64,000 nt of DNA from NCBI RefSeq assembly GCF_029839275.1, contig NZ_JAOCAH010000001.1, forward strand, positions 620,001 through 684,000, in the 5' to 3' direction. Origin of the DNA: Pseudomonas sp. GD03944 (GTDB taxonomy: Bacteria > Pseudomonadota > Gammaproteobacteria > Pseudomonadales > Pseudomonadaceae). The translations under genes and the position numbers were made by a program. This document shows, piece by piece, positions 28,075 to 37,546 of the stretch (position 1 is the stretch's first letter; every line of letters begins with the position of its first letter). Under the pieces are notes generated by a model. It saw only the letters and a program-made list of their open reading frames with translations, searched no databases and was not told where the DNA came from.

Positions 28075-29496
28075 CTACTCGGCCAGTTTGAAGGTAATGA
28101 AGCTGGCGCGCCCCTGGCGCAGCACGCGCATCGACACGGAGCGGTTCTTCGGCAGGGACTGGGCGACCTCGGTGAAGGTCTTCGCCGAGCCGATGGCTTG
28201 ATTGTTCAGGTGCGTGACCACATCGCCAGGCCGCAGGCCGATCAGCGCCGCCGGGCCATCCAGCACTTCGCTGATCACCACACCGCCCTTCAGGTCCAGG
28301 CTCTTCTTCTGCTCGTCGGTCAGCTCGGCCACCTTGACGCCAAGGCGGTTGCTGGCGGCCTCGCCACCACCGGCCGGCGTGCTGGCAATGGCATCGCCAT
28401 CTTCGGGCAGCGCACCGATGGTCAGGGTCAGCTTCTTGCGCGAACCGTCGCGAACGACGTCCAGCACCGCCTTGCTGCCCGGTTTCATGCTGCCGACCAG
28501 GTGCGGCAGGTCGCCGGACATGATGATCGACTTGCCATCCAGCGCGAGGATCACGTCACCGACCTGCAGGCCGCCCTTGGCCGCCGGACCGTCGTCCAGC
28601 ACCTGGGCTACCAGGGCGCCGGCCGGCTTGTCCAGGCCAAAGGATTCGGCCAGATCCTTGTTCACTTCCTGGATCACCACGCCCAGCCAGCCGCGGCTGA
28701 CCTTGCCGTCGCTCTTGAGCTGGTCGGCCACATCCATCGCGACACTCATCGGAATGGCGAAGGACAGGCCCATGAAGCCGCCGGAACGGGTGAATATCTG
28801 CGAGTTGATGCCCACCACTTCCCCAGCCAGGTTGAACAGCGGACCGCCCGAGTTACCCGGGTTGATCGCCACGTCGGTCTGAATGAACGGCACGTAGCTC
28901 TCGTTCGGCAGGGTACGACCCTTGGCGCTGACGATACCGGCGGTTACCGAGTGGTCGAAACCGAACGGCGAACCGATCGCCAGCACCCACTCGCCGACCT
29001 TGAGATCTTCGGACTTGCCGAGCTTGACGGTCGGCAGGTTCTCGCCCTCGACCTTGAGCAAGGCGACGTCGCTGCGCGGGTCGGCCCCGATCAGCTTGGC
29101 TTCCAGCTCGCTGCGGTCGGACAGGCGCACGATGATTTCATCGGCATCGGCCACCACGTGGTTGTTGGTCAGCACGTAACCGTCGGCGGAAATGATGAAG
29201 CCCGAGCCCAACGATTGCGCCTCACGCTGGCGGCCGCCCGGCGAGCGCGGCACCTGCGGAATATTGCGCTCGAAGAACTCGCGAAACATCGGCGGCAACC
29301 CTTCGAGATCAGGCATGGCCTGACCTCCGGACGCCACGCGGTCCGGCACTTTCTGCCGGGTACTGATATTCACCACCGCTGGCGAGGCTTCCTCGACCAG
29401 TTGGGTGAAATCAGGCAGATCCGCCTGCGCGGACACCGCCTGCCCCAGCATCAGGGTGGCGAACAAAAAGATAAAAGAACGTTTCAGGCTAGGCAT
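28075..29496 (-). CDS. mucD: periplasmic serine endoprotease MucD (DegP-like)
   Basis: HtrA-family chaperone-protease that clears misfolded envelope proteins and dampens the AlgU envelope stress response. The 473-residue product has a signal peptide (1-25) and the catalytic triad His113 (TNNHVV), Asp143 (RSDVALLK) and Ser216 (PGNSGG). Two PDZ domains follow (about 255-350 and 385-470). Last gene of the algU operon, reached after the mucC remnant. Confidence 0.96.
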   Translation of the reverse strand: MPSLKRSFIFLFATLMLGQAVSAQADLPDFTQLVEEASPAVVNISTRQKVPDRVASGGQAMPDLEGLPPMFREFFERNIPQVPRSPGGRQREAQSLGSGFIISADGYVLTNNHVVADADEIIVRLSDRSELEAKLIGADPRSDVALLKVEGENLPTVKLGKSEDLKVGEWVLAIGSPFGFDHSVTAGIVSAKGRTLPNESYVPFIQTDVAINPGNSGGPLFNLAGEVVGINSQIFTRSGGFMGLSFAIPMSVAMDVADQLKSDGKVSRGWLGVVIQEVNKDLAESFGLDKPAGALVAQVLDDGPAAKGGLQVGDVILALDGKSIIMSGDLPHLVGSMKPGSKAVLDVVRDGSRKKLTLTIGALPEDGDAIASTPAGGGEAASNRLGVKVAELTDEQKKSLDLKGGVVISEVLDGPAALIGLRPGDVVTHLNNQAIGSAKTFTEVAQSLPKNRSVSMRVLRQGRASFITFKLAE

Positions 29497-29537
29497 CGGC
29501 TACAACTCCCCATCCAGAACAACACAAGCCAAGAGAC

Positions 29538-29774
29538 TCAAAAAGCTGCGACAGCACACGAAGCCCGCAAAAACACAGGCCGATGAGCCGCATCGCCGAA
29601 AAGACGCGCACTGCAACAGCGCACGCCAGCCCCGACGACGAACAGCCCTACGCATACAGACAGAACTTCCCCAGGGTGGCCCGGGAAAAAGGAATCGGCC
29701 AGGACGGCCAAGACGAACAGCACAAGAAAAGGCGGGAATGCATCCCGCCCTGCCCTGCTTGCAACAACCATCAC
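29538..29774 (-). pseudogene. mucC: MucC/RseC remnant (C-terminal membrane segment only)
   Basis: The mucB-mucD gap (29497-29886, 390 bp) is where pseudomonads carry mucC (about 150 aa, Cys-rich N-terminus, two membrane helices). Here only a 78-codon frame is open. It has two hydrophobic stretches (LVLFVLAVLADSFF and EVLSVCVGLFVVGAGV) and an end, LFGDAAHRPVFLRA, that looks like a MucC C-terminus. The N-terminal Cys cluster is absent. A short GTG frame at 29865-29833 reads VVEDSSVRRV then stops and may be the old N-terminus. Codon use is poorer than in neighbours, consistent with decay. A GGGAG ribosome site precedes the GTG-ATG at 29774, so a short product could still be made. Confidence 0.5.
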
Positions 29775-29886
29775 GGGTGTCTCCCGCCGGTTTGATTGCG
29801 CGGGATGCGGTGCGGGTCGAGCCGCGCAGCATTCAGACCCGGCGTACGCTCGAATCCTCTACCACGGCTCGCCCCCCACTCCCCGA

Positions 29887-30846
29887 TCATTGGACCGCCT
29901 GCACCTCAGTGCCGTTGGTGCGCATCGACAGGGCGACCCGTTCGGCCGTCCCCAGTGGAATCTCACCCACCACCGTGACCATGACGTCGCCGTCGTCGGT
30001 CTTCAGGCGGCGCGACACGGCAACGGTCGGTCCGAGCTGCGTGCGGGCGTCTTCGACCGTGATGCCATGCAGCGGCTCGAGGAACACCGAGAACCGCGCC
30101 AGGCCATCGTCGTACACCAGGCAGGCGACCGATTCGTCGGACGCCGGGCTCTGGCGCTGGCTGATGGTGCGCAGCTCGAAACCAGGCGGCAGCCAGTCGG
30201 AACGCCAGTTACCGGCGACCGTCGAGCTGGCCTCGGTAATGCGCACCGGACGGCAGCTGGCGGTGGGCTGCAGCGCGTCGGGTTCAGGCGCCACGGCAAC
30301 ATCCAGCTCGGTGAACTGGAAGCGTTCGAGCAACTGCCCCTTGTCATTGATCAGCAGGGATTTCAGCGGCAGACCGCTGGCTTCATCTAGATGCAGTTCG
30401 ATGCCGTAGCGGTGCTGGTCACGCGGCAACAGGCCAAGAACGACGGCCTTGCGGCCAGCGACCCGTGATTCACCGATCACTCGCAACTCGTACCATTCGG
30501 CCAGCTGGGCGGCGTTCAGTTCGCGGGCCGGCCAGGCCTGGCCATCGATCACCTGGTCGGACAGGCTGCCACTCACGCATTGCGCCTGGCCGTTGACCCG
30601 CACCACTTCCTGGGCGGGGCCATCGAGCTGCAGCAGGCGCTCGTGCACACCGCCACCCTCCTCTACCCGGTGCCAGATGCGGTGGGTAGAGAAGCTGCCA
30701 TTGCGTTCGTAGACGAAAGTACCTTGAAAACTCTGGGACCGTTCGGCATCCGCCAAACGTTGCAACCAGTTCTGCGCCTCGGCGGCAGCGGCCGGCAGTG
30801 CCAGCCAACTACCGACCAGAAGGGCGGTAAAAGGAATAAAGCGCAT
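29887..30846 (-). CDS. mucB: sigma-E regulatory protein MucB/RseB
   Basis: Periplasmic protein that binds the MucA periplasmic domain and shields it from AlgW cleavage, sensing lipid and lipopolysaccharide signals. The 319-residue protein has a signal peptide (1-22), a lipoprotein-carrier-like large domain (FQGTFVYERNGSFSTHRIWHR) and a small C-terminal domain. It starts 8 bp after mucA in the same operon. Confidence 0.96.
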   Translation of the reverse strand: MRFIPFTALLVGSWLALPAAAAEAQNWLQRLADAERSQSFQGTFVYERNGSFSTHRIWHRVEEGGGVHERLLQLDGPAQEVVRVNGQAQCVSGSLSDQVIDGQAWPARELNAAQLAEWYELRVIGESRVAGRKAVVLGLLPRDQHRYGIELHLDEASGLPLKSLLINDKGQLLERFQFTELDVAVAPEPDALQPTASCRPVRITEASSTVAGNWRSDWLPPGFELRTISQRQSPASDESVACLVYDDGLARFSVFLEPLHGITVEDARTQLGPTVAVSRRLKTDDGDVMVTVVGEIPLGTAERVALSMRTNGTEVQAVQ

Positions 30847-30854
30847 GCGCCTCC

Positions 30855-31448
30855 TTAACGGTCTTCCAGACTGGCTGCACGTGCATAGGGAAGTGCGCTT
30901 TCAGTGCCGTTGATCGCGCCTTGCTGCGCATGCTGGCGCAGGTACGCCGGCAGACGCTGCTCGTGCCAGCCAGACTCGGCTTCACCGGAAACGGTGCTGA
31001 CCGCTGCCTGCTCGCCTTCCGACACGTTGAAACCTGCCAGCATGGCCGGGCCTTGCAGCTGCGGAACAGCCAGAGCCGGTTGAGCCGCCTGCTGGGCCAT
31101 TTGCGCACCGGCTACGTCGTCCTGGTTGTACAGGCGAACACCGGCCAGTACAGCGACAGTTACCGAGGCAGCTACCGCCACACGACCGACCATGCGCCAT
31201 GGGCCACGGGAGGCCTTGTCAGCAACCGGCACGGCTTCGTCAGCCAGGGCAGCGGAAACGGCAGCAGCGATATCCAGACGCGGCTCCAGCAGCTCTTTGT
31301 GCATCACGGCACGAGCGATCTGGTAACGCGACCAGGTAGCGCGCATTTCGGCGTCGTCGCTCGCACTGAGCACACGCCGCAATTCCAATTCATCCGCTTC
31401 GTTATCCATCACCGCGGACAGCGATTCCTGCAGGGCTTCACGACTCAT
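30855..31448 (-). CDS. mucA: anti-sigma factor MucA
   Basis: Inner-membrane anti-sigma factor that sequesters AlgU. The 197-residue protein has the cytoplasmic AlgU-binding N-terminus (MSREALQESLSAVMDNEADELELRRVL region), one membrane helix (about 85-103) and a periplasmic domain ending ...LPYARAASLEDR. The reading frame is intact, with no truncation of the kind that causes mucoidy. GAGAGGAA precedes the ATG at 31448. Cotranscribed with algU, 31 bp apart. Confidence 0.97.
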   Translation of the reverse strand: MSREALQESLSAVMDNEADELELRRVLSASDDAEMRATWSRYQIARAVMHKELLEPRLDIAAAVSAALADEAVPVADKASRGPWRMVGRVAVAASVTVAVLAGVRLYNQDDVAGAQMAQQAAQPALAVPQLQGPAMLAGFNVSEGEQAAVSTVSGEAESGWHEQRLPAYLRQHAQQGAINGTESALPYARAASLEDR

Positions 31449-31479
31449 GGCGGTTCCTCTCTTGGCTGTAGCCGCTGTC

Positions 31480-32061
31480 TCAGGTTTCCTGCAACAGAGG
31501 TTGCAGGGATTTATCAATAGCCTCGCGTGCCCGGAAAATCCGTGAACGCACTGTACCCACTGGACATTGCATGACGCTGGCAATGTCTTCGTAACTCAGA
31601 CCATCGAATTCGCGTAACGTTAGCGCGGTACGCAAATCTTCTGGTAACTGCTGGATGCTACGATGCACAGTGGCTTCGATCTCATCCCGCAATAACGCAC
31701 GTTCCGGTGATTCGATGTCCTTGAGGGCATGGTCACCATCGTAAAACTCCGCATCCTCAGAGCTCACATCGCTATCCGGCGGACGCCGACCGCGCGAAAC
31801 CAGATGGTTCTTCGCAGTGTTGATGGCGATGCGATACAGCCACGTATAGAACGCACTGTCACCGCGAAAATTCCCTAACGCCCGGTAAGCTTTTACGAAA
31901 GCTTCCTGCGCCACATCTTGAGCCTCATGGGTGTCGTGCACGAAACGCACGATCAACCCGAGGATCTTGTGCTGATACTTCAGCACCAACAGATCAAACG
32001 CTCGCTTGTCACCGCGCTGCACGCGCTCGACCAGCTGCTGATCTTCTTCCTGGGTCAGCAT
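31480..32061 (-). CDS. algU: RNA polymerase sigma factor AlgU (RpoE/sigma-22)
   Basis: ECF sigma factor for envelope stress and alginate genes. The 193-residue product has region 2 (DVAQEAFVKAYRAL, YTWLYRIAINTAKNHL) and region 4 (LREFDGLSYEDIASVMQCPVGTVRSRIFRAREAI) and is near-identical in pattern to AlgU of P. aeruginosa. The ATG at 32061 after GAGGAG is chosen over the GTG two codons upstream. Two AlgU-type promoters lie upstream, so autoregulation is expected. Confidence 0.98.
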   Translation of the reverse strand: MLTQEEDQQLVERVQRGDKRAFDLLVLKYQHKILGLIVRFVHDTHEAQDVAQEAFVKAYRALGNFRGDSAFYTWLYRIAINTAKNHLVSRGRRPPDSDVSSEDAEFYDGDHALKDIESPERALLRDEIEATVHRSIQQLPEDLRTALTLREFDGLSYEDIASVMQCPVGTVRSRIFRAREAIDKSLQPLLQET

Positions 32062-32120
32062 GAACACTCCTCATTGAATTCAAAGGGGTTCAGCATCGGC
32101 CAGCAAGTTGGCTTGCCAGA

Positions 32121-32147
32121 ATAGACTCGGGCGTTGCGCAAAAGTTC
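32121..32147 (-). promoter_or_regulatory. AlgU-dependent promoter of algU (proximal)
   Basis: On the minus strand GAACTT (32147-32142), 16 bases, then TCTAT (32125-32121). This fits the AlgU consensus GAACTT-N16/17-TCtgA, about 60 bp upstream of algU. Confidence 0.75.
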
Positions 32148-32323
32148 TCCCCTCCGAACAAGCTTCCTGCAGAATCCTTTCGATCCTGCACGGAACAACG
32201 CAGCAGAGGCTCTGCCTCGCTGCGGAATTGTCTTAGATTCGCCTGCTCTGCCGCCCCGCAGTCCTATAAGAACCTGCAACCACCACGACACAGCAAACAC
32301 TGTCCCTCTCTGGGCGACCGCTT

Positions 32324-32350
32324 TTGGAACCTGTAACGCTAAGAAAGTTC
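32324..32350 (-). promoter_or_regulatory. AlgU-dependent promoter of algU (distal)
   Basis: On the minus strand GAACTT (32350-32345), 16 bases, then TCCAA (32328-32324), a good AlgU promoter 260 bp upstream of algU. It gives a long leader that also contains the proximal promoter. Confidence 0.75.
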
Positions 32351-32381
32351 CTAAGCCCCACCGTCGGCCATAAGCCGGCTA

Positions 32382-32408
32382 TTGTGCCGTTCAACCCCTC
32401 TATATACT
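32382..32408 (+). promoter_or_regulatory. possible sigma-70 promoter of nadB
   Basis: TTGTGC (32382-32387) and TATACT (32403-32408) are 15 bp apart, just upstream of the nadB start at 32437. The -10 is good, the spacing short. It lies back to back with the distal algU promoter. Confidence 0.35.
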
Positions 32409-32436
32409 AGGGGCCGCTTACTTGCGGAATCCGGAC

Positions 32437-34053
32437 ATGAGCCAACATTACCAACACGACGTTCTGGTCATCGGCAGCGGTGCGGCTGGCTTGACACTGG
32501 CGCTGACCTTGCCTGCCCATCTGCGCGTCGTCGTGCTGAGCAAGGGCGACCTTTCCAACGGCTCGACCTACTGGGCCCAGGGCGGCGTCGCCGCCGTGCT
32601 GGATGACACCGACACCGTAGAATCCCATGTCGCCGACACCCTGAACGCCGGTGGCGGGCTGTGCCGTGAAGACGCCGTGCGCTTCACCGTCGAGCATAGC
32701 CGCGAAGCCATCCAGTGGCTGATCGACCAGGGCGTCCCCTTCACCCGCGACGATCAGCACAGCCGTGAAGATGGCGGCTTCGAATTCCACCTGACCCGCG
32801 AAGGCGGCCACAGCCACCGGCGCATCATTCACGCCGCTGATGCCACGGGTGCGGCAATCTTCAACACCCTGCTGGAGCAGGCCCGACAGCGCCCCAATAT
32901 TGAGCTGCTGGAACAGCGGGTCGCGGTCGACCTGATCACCGAGCGCAAACTCGGTCTGCCGGGCCAGCGCTGCCTCGGCGCCTACGTGCTCAATCGCAAC
33001 AGCGGCGAGGTCGACACCTACCGCGCGCGCTTCGTGATCCTCGCCACTGGCGGCGCAGCCAAGGTCTACCTCTATACCAGCAATCAGGACGGTGCCTGCG
33101 GCGACGGCATCGCCATGGCCTGGCGCGCCGGTTGCCGGGTCGGCAACTTGGAGTTCAACCAGTTCCACCCGACCTGCCTGTACCACCCCCAGGCCAAGAG
33201 TTTCCTGATCACCGAAGCCCTGCGTGGCGAAGGCGCCCTGCTCAAGCTGCCGAATGGCAAGCGCTTCATGCAGCGTTTCGACGAGCGCGCCGAGCTGGCC
33301 CCGCGCGACATCGTCGCCCGGGCCATCGACCATGAGATGAAGCGCCTGGGCGTGGACTGCGTGTACCTGGATATCAGCCACAAGCCGGCCGAGTTCATCA
33401 CCACGCATTTCCCCACCGTTTATGAACGCTGCCTGGACTTCGGCATCGACATCACCCGCGAGCCCATTCCGGTGGTCCCCGCGGCCCACTACACCTGCGG
33501 TGGCGTGGTGGTCGACCAGAACGGCCAGACCGACGTGCCCGGCCTCTACGCCATCGGCGAAACCAGCTTCACCGGCCTGCACGGTGCCAACCGGATGGCC
33601 AGCAACTCGCTGCTCGAGTGCTTCGTCTACGCCCGCTCGGCGGCCGCGGACATCGTGGCCCAGTTCGACGACGTGGCCGTGCCCAGCGACCTGCCCAGCT
33701 GGGATGCCAGCCAGGTCACGGACTCGGACGAAGACGTGATCATCGCGCACAACTGGGACGAGCTGCGGCGCTTCATGTGGGACTACGTGGGCATCGTGCG
33801 CACCAACAAGCGCCTGCAACGGGCCGAGCACCGGGTGCGCCTGCTGCTTGACGAGATCGATGAGTTCTACAGCAACTACAAGGTGAGCCGGGACCTGATC
33901 GAGCTGCGCAACCTGGCCCAGGTGGCGGAGCTGATGATTCATTCGGCCATGCAGCGCCGGGAAAGCCGCGGCCTGCATTACACCCTGGACTACCCCGAGC
34001 AGTTGCCCGAGGCCCGCGACACTATTCTGGTGCCGCCCACCTTCGGCGACTGA
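32437..34053 (+). CDS. nadB: L-aspartate oxidase
   Basis: FAD enzyme that oxidises L-aspartate to iminoaspartate, the first step of de novo NAD synthesis. The 538-residue product has the FAD loop [13 protein letters not shown] at residues 10-22, the active-site segments [18 protein letters not shown] and GEGALL, and the [25 protein letters not shown] motifs of the NadB/SdhA family. The start at 32437 leaves the FAD loop at its normal position. Divergent from algU. Confidence 0.97.
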   Translation: MSQHYQHDVLVIGSGAAGLTLALTLPAHLRVVVLSKGDLSNGSTYWAQGGVAAVLDDTDTVESHVADTLNAGGGLCREDAVRFTVEHSREAIQWLIDQGVPFTRDDQHSREDGGFEFHLTREGGHSHRRIIHAADATGAAIFNTLLEQARQRPNIELLEQRVAVDLITERKLGLPGQRCLGAYVLNRNSGEVDTYRARFVILATGGAAKVYLYTSNQDGACGDGIAMAWRAGCRVGNLEFNQFHPTCLYHPQAKSFLITEALRGEGALLKLPNGKRFMQRFDERAELAPRDIVARAIDHEMKRLGVDCVYLDISHKPAEFITTHFPTVYERCLDFGIDITREPIPVVPAAHYTCGGVVVDQNGQTDVPGLYAIGETSFTGLHGANRMASNSLLECFVYARSAAADIVAQFDDVAVPSDLPSWDASQVTDSDEDVIIAHNWDELRRFMWDYVGIVRTNKRLQRAEHRVRLLLDEIDEFYSNYKVSRDLIELRNLAQVAELMIHSAMQRRESRGLHYTLDYPEQLPEARDTILVPPTFGD

Positions 34054-34474
34054 ACTTCAGGCGTACGCGAAGGCGGCGGTGCATATCCGCCGCCATGGCG
34101 TCACGCACAATGCACAGGCCGCGCACGCGACGCTCCCCCACCAGGCGAAAACGCAGCACCACGGCAAATGGCAGAGCCAGGCTGTCCGGGCGCAGTTGGA
34201 CCGGCTGCCACCCGGCCTCCTCGCTCCACACCTGCCAACCACCAGTGTCACGGCGCAAACGGCGAAAGGCCCGGGGCGAACCGAGCAGGATGTGCCGCGG
34301 CAAGACCCAGCAGGCATGCCCCAGGCACAGGGCCAGACCACTGGCGATCACCCAGCCCGGCGCCTCGATCAGCCCCAGGACCAGCAACGCCAGCGATAAC
34401 AGGATCAGGTAGAGCGCCAGCAGCAACCGGGACGGCTGCCAGTGGCACTCGAAACCGTCACTTGGGCTGGACAC
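34022..34474 (-). CDS. ygfX: YgfX/CptA-family membrane protein
   Basis: A 150-residue protein with two close transmembrane helices (about 16-37 and 40-58) and a basic cytoplasmic tail ([13 protein letters not shown]), typical of YgfX. In enterobacteria YgfX has been described as the partner of SdhE/YgfY, with proposed effects on cell division proteins or membrane complexes; the mechanism is debated. It starts with GTG at 34474 inside the end of sdhE (17 bp overlap), and its end overlaps the nadB end on the other strand. Confidence 0.85.
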   Translation of the reverse strand: MSSPSDGFECHWQPSRLLLALYLILLSLALLVLGLIEAPGWVIASGLALCLGHACWVLPRHILLGSPRAFRRLRRDTGGWQVWSEEAGWQPVQLRPDSLALPFAVVLRFRLVGERRVRGLCIVRDAMAADMHRRLRVRLKFSRRRWAAPE

Positions 34475-34712
34475 GATCCAGAATCATCCGAACCATGCGC
34501 TTGAGGTCCGCATCTTCCGGCTCGCCGCGCTGCATGAACCAGCCGAACATGTCCTGGTCTTCGCACTCGAGCAGCTTGCGGTAGCGCGCCTGGTCCTCGG
34601 CATCGAGGGTGGCGTACACCTCCTTGACGAAGGGCACCAGCAGCACGTCCAGCTCCAGCATGCCGCGGCGGCTGTGCCAGAACAGGCGGTTGAGTTCTGT
34701 CGAATCGACCAT
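34458..34712 (-). CDS. sdhE: succinate dehydrogenase FAD assembly factor SdhE
   Basis: Small soluble chaperone that helps covalent flavinylation of SdhA. The 84-residue protein carries the invariant RGMLELD motif (residues 18-24, binding the flavoprotein subunit) and the acidic [10 protein letters not shown] segment. The start at 34712 has AGGA upstream and matches the family length; longer readings are not supported. Overlaps ygfX. Neighbouring nadB and ygfZ also concern flavoprotein or Fe-S metabolism. Confidence 0.94.
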   Translation of the reverse strand: MVDSTELNRLFWHSRRGMLELDVLLVPFVKEVYATLDAEDQARYRKLLECEDQDMFGWFMQRGEPEDADLKRMVRMILDRVQPK

Positions 34713-34902
34713 GGAAGGGTTCCTATCAATAGCCCGGCAGTGAAAAGGCCCGGCAGTATACCGGCGAAAAACCCAACTGTTGACCTTGCCGGACGACGGA
34801 CCCGGCAAACAATGCGCACGGCATGACGGCAATCGCTGACAAGCCCCAGGCCGCACTCTATGATGGGTGCCCTGACTTTTAGCCACTGAATTCCCCTATC
34901 CC

Positions 34903-35844
34903 ATGGCCGACACCGCGTTTTTCTGCACCCTCAGCCACGAAGGCCTGCTCGCCGTTCGCGGCCCCGATGCCAGCAAGTTCCTCCAGGGCCAGTTGACCTG
35001 CAACCTCAACTACCTGAACGACACCACCTCCAGCCTGGGTGCCCGCTGCACGCCCAAGGGCCGCATGCTGTCGAGCTTTCGCATCGTCAGCGTCGCCGAC
35101 GGCTACCTCATGGCCATGGCCAGCGAACTGGTGCAGTCGCAACAGATCGACCTGCAGAAATATGCCGTGTTCTCCAAATCCAAGCTGGGCGATGAAAGCC
35201 AGGCCTGGGTGCGCTTCGGCCTGAAGGGTGGCGACAACGTCCTGGCCGCTCTCGGCCTGGCGCTGCCGCCGGAAGCCGACAGCGTGGCCCGCAACGACAC
35301 CCTGCTGGCCGTACGCCTGGCCGATGGCCGTGCCGAACTCTGGGCGCCGGCCGCCGACCGCGATCGCCTGCAGCAGGCACTGACCGCCGAACTGGCGGAG
35401 GCACCGCTGAATGCCTGGCTGTTGGCCCAGGTGCGCGCCGGCGTCGGCCAGGTGCTGGGCGAGACCCGCGAACTGTTCATACCGCAGATGCTCAACCTGC
35501 AGGCCCTGGGCGCCGTCAGCTTCAAGAAAGGCTGCTACACCGGCCAGGAAATCGTCGCGCGCATGCAGTACCTGGGCAAACTCAAGCGTCGCCTGTACCG
35601 CCTGAAGCTGGACGACCAGCGCATGCCCGACCCGGCTACCGAGCTGTTCTCGCCGGTACACGGCAGCAGCGTCGGCGAAGTGGTGCTGGCCGCCCGCGGC
35701 GAAAGCGGCATCGAGCTGCTCGCCGTGCTGCAGGAAGACGCCGTCACCGATGGCCGGGTCTTCCTTGGCGCACCGCAAGGACAACCGTTGGTGCTACTCG
35801 ATCTGCCGTACACCCTGGATAGCAACCGCGAAATCCAGCGCTGA
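34903..35844 (+). CDS. ygfZ: folate-binding protein YgfZ
   Basis: Tetrahydrofolate-dependent protein that supports repair or assembly of certain Fe-S enzymes such as MiaB. The 313-residue product has the GcvT-like fold and the YgfZ signature K-G-C-Y-T-G-Q-E near residue 208 with its conserved Cys. Divergent from sdhE; 190 bp between them without another feature visible. Confidence 0.94.
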   Translation: MADTAFFCTLSHEGLLAVRGPDASKFLQGQLTCNLNYLNDTTSSLGARCTPKGRMLSSFRIVSVADGYLMAMASELVQSQQIDLQKYAVFSKSKLGDESQAWVRFGLKGGDNVLAALGLALPPEADSVARNDTLLAVRLADGRAELWAPAADRDRLQQALTAELAEAPLNAWLLAQVRAGVGQVLGETRELFIPQMLNLQALGAVSFKKGCYTGQEIVARMQYLGKLKRRLYRLKLDDQRMPDPATELFSPVHGSSVGEVVLAARGESGIELLAVLQEDAVTDGRVFLGAPQGQPLVLLDLPYTLDSNREIQR

Positions 35845-35882
35845 TTACACTTCCCCCGCCGATTTGCCACAGAGAACGCGCA

Positions 35883-36719
35883 ATGAGCAAACTTGCCGAT
35901 AAAGTCCTCCAGGAACTGCTGCACGCCATCGACAACGATGAGCTGGTCCTGCCTACCCTGCCCGAAGTCGCCCTCAAGGTCCGCGAGGCAGCCGAAGACC
36001 CGGACATCGGGATTCCGCAGATCAGCAAGGTGATCGGCAACGACGCGGCGCTGACCGCGCGCATCATCAAGGTGGTGAACAGCCCGCTGCTGCGCACCAA
36101 CAAGGAAATCACCGACCTGCAGATGGCCGTCGGCCGCCTCGGCATCAACTACACCTGCAACCTGGCCACCGGCCTGGCCATGGAGCAGATGTTCCAGGCC
36201 ACCAGCGACGTGGTCGACCGCAAGATGCGCGAAGTGTGGAACAAGAGCACCGAGATCGCCGGCATCTGCCACGTGCTGTGCCGTCACTACACCCGCCTGA
36301 TGCCCGACCAGGCGACCCTGGCCGGCCTGGTGCACCAGATCGGCGTGCTGCCGATCCTCACCTATGCCGAAGAGCACAGCGAACTGCTGGCCGACTCGAT
36401 CAGCCTCAACCACGTGATCGAGAAGATCCACCCGGTGATCGGCGACAAGATCCTGCGCGCCTGGGAGTTCCCCGAGCTGATCGCCATGGTGCCGAGCCAG
36501 CACCTGGACTTCACCCGCGACAGCGCCAAGGTCGACTACGTGGACATCGTCCAGGTCGCCACCCTGCAGAGCTACCTGGGCAGCGAGCACCCCTACACCC
36601 AGCTGGACTGGGGCAAGGTGCCGGCGTTCAGCAAGCTGGGCCTCGACCCGAACGTCGACATGCAGGCCGACGAAGACCTGTCCGCCGCCATGGAAGCCGC
36701 GACCAGCATGCTGCAGTAA
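35883..36719 (+). CDS. HDOD-domain protein
   Basis: A 278-residue stand-alone HDOD protein (residues 20-215), a catalytically dead relative of HD phosphohydrolases found in bacterial signalling. Typical segments are LPTLPEVALKVREAAEDPD, KVIGNDAALTARIIKVVNSP, AVGRLGI and GLVHQIGVLPIL; the metal-binding HD pair of true enzymes is absent (HQ instead). Likely a protein-interaction module in c-di-GMP or stress signalling; partner unknown. Starts 38 bp after ygfZ. Confidence 0.9.
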   Translation: MSKLADKVLQELLHAIDNDELVLPTLPEVALKVREAAEDPDIGIPQISKVIGNDAALTARIIKVVNSPLLRTNKEITDLQMAVGRLGINYTCNLATGLAMEQMFQATSDVVDRKMREVWNKSTEIAGICHVLCRHYTRLMPDQATLAGLVHQIGVLPILTYAEEHSELLADSISLNHVIEKIHPVIGDKILRAWEFPELIAMVPSQHLDFTRDSAKVDYVDIVQVATLQSYLGSEHPYTQLDWGKVPAFSKLGLDPNVDMQADEDLSAAMEAATSMLQ

Positions 36720-36790
36720 GCCAACATCGGCGAGCGGATGCGGCTTTTTGCCACTAGACTCGAACCCTGCCCGGTTCAAGGAACTACCGC

Positions 36791-37546
36791 ATGCGCTCGC
36801 TCCTGCTGATCCTCTGTCTGCTGTGCAGCGGCCTTGCGGCTGCCTCCCCCCTGCGCCTGACCAATGGCGAATGGTCCCCTTACCTGGGCCAGCACCTGCC
36901 GCACCAGGGTGTCGCCTCGCGGATCATCCGCGAAGCCTTCGCCCTGGAAGGCCTCGACGTCGAGTGGGAATTCCACCCCTGGGCGCGCTCGCTGCAAATG
37001 GCCGAACTCGGCCAGCGCGATGGCACCGCCGTGTGGCTGCGCAGCGAAGAGCGCCAGCAGCTGTTCTTCATCAGCGATCCGGTGGTCGAAAGCGTCTACT
37101 ACCTGTTCCACCGCAAAGGCCAGGCCTTCGACTGGAAGCACGTGGCCGACCTGCAGGGCCTGCGCATCGCCGCGACCCGTGGCTACGACTACGGCACGGC
37201 CTTCCAGCAGGCGGAAACCAGCGGCCACCTGGACGTCAACCGCATCACCAGCGATGAACTGGGCTTTCGCCAACTGCTGGCCGGACGCGTGGACCTGTTC
37301 CCGCTGGACAAGGTGGTGGGCTTCGACCTGCTGCACCAGCAGTTCAGCGCCGCCGAGCGGGCCCAGCTGAGCTTCCACCCCCTGCCCCTGCGCCGCGACA
37401 GCCTGCACCTGCTGCTGTCACGGGCCGTGCCCGGCAACGCGGAGCGGATGCAACGCTTCAACCGTGGGCTGGCCCAGCTGCGCGACAGCGGCCAGATCGC
37501 CAAGTACCTGCTGGACGTCCAGCAGCCCCTGAGCCTGGCGCCCTGA
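36791..37546 (+). CDS. family-3 periplasmic solute-binding protein (orphan)
   Basis: A 251-residue secreted protein (signal peptide 1-18, cleaved before SPLRL) of the amino-acid-binding SBP_bac_3 fold: NGEWSPYLG ligand entry, HPWARSL, ISDPVV and GYDYGTAFQ. No ABC permease or ATPase is nearby, so it may serve another transporter or act as a sensor. It is convergent with tctE, with adjoining stops. Confidence 0.85.
   Translation: MRSLLLILCLLCSGLAAASPLRLTNGEWSPYLGQHLPHQGVASRIIREAFALEGLDVEWEFHPWARSLQMAELGQRDGTAVWLRSEERQQLFFISDPVVESVYYLFHRKGQAFDWKHVADLQGLRIAATRGYDYGTAFQQAETSGHLDVNRITSDELGFRQLLAGRVDLFPLDKVVGFDLLHQQFSAAERAQLSFHPLPLRRDSLHLLLSRAVPGNAERMQRFNRGLAQLRDSGQIAKYLLDVQQPLSLAP

Noticed and set aside
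29500..29832. 110-codon frame in the mucB-mucD gap as an intact mucC
   Set aside because: Its product is Arg/Cys-rich and without the hydrophobic pattern or Cys spacing of MucC; the frame at 29538-29774 fits the MucC end better.
30855..31448. mucA loss-of-function (mucoid) allele
   Set aside because: The frame is open to a normal C-terminus and the membrane and periplasmic parts are complete.
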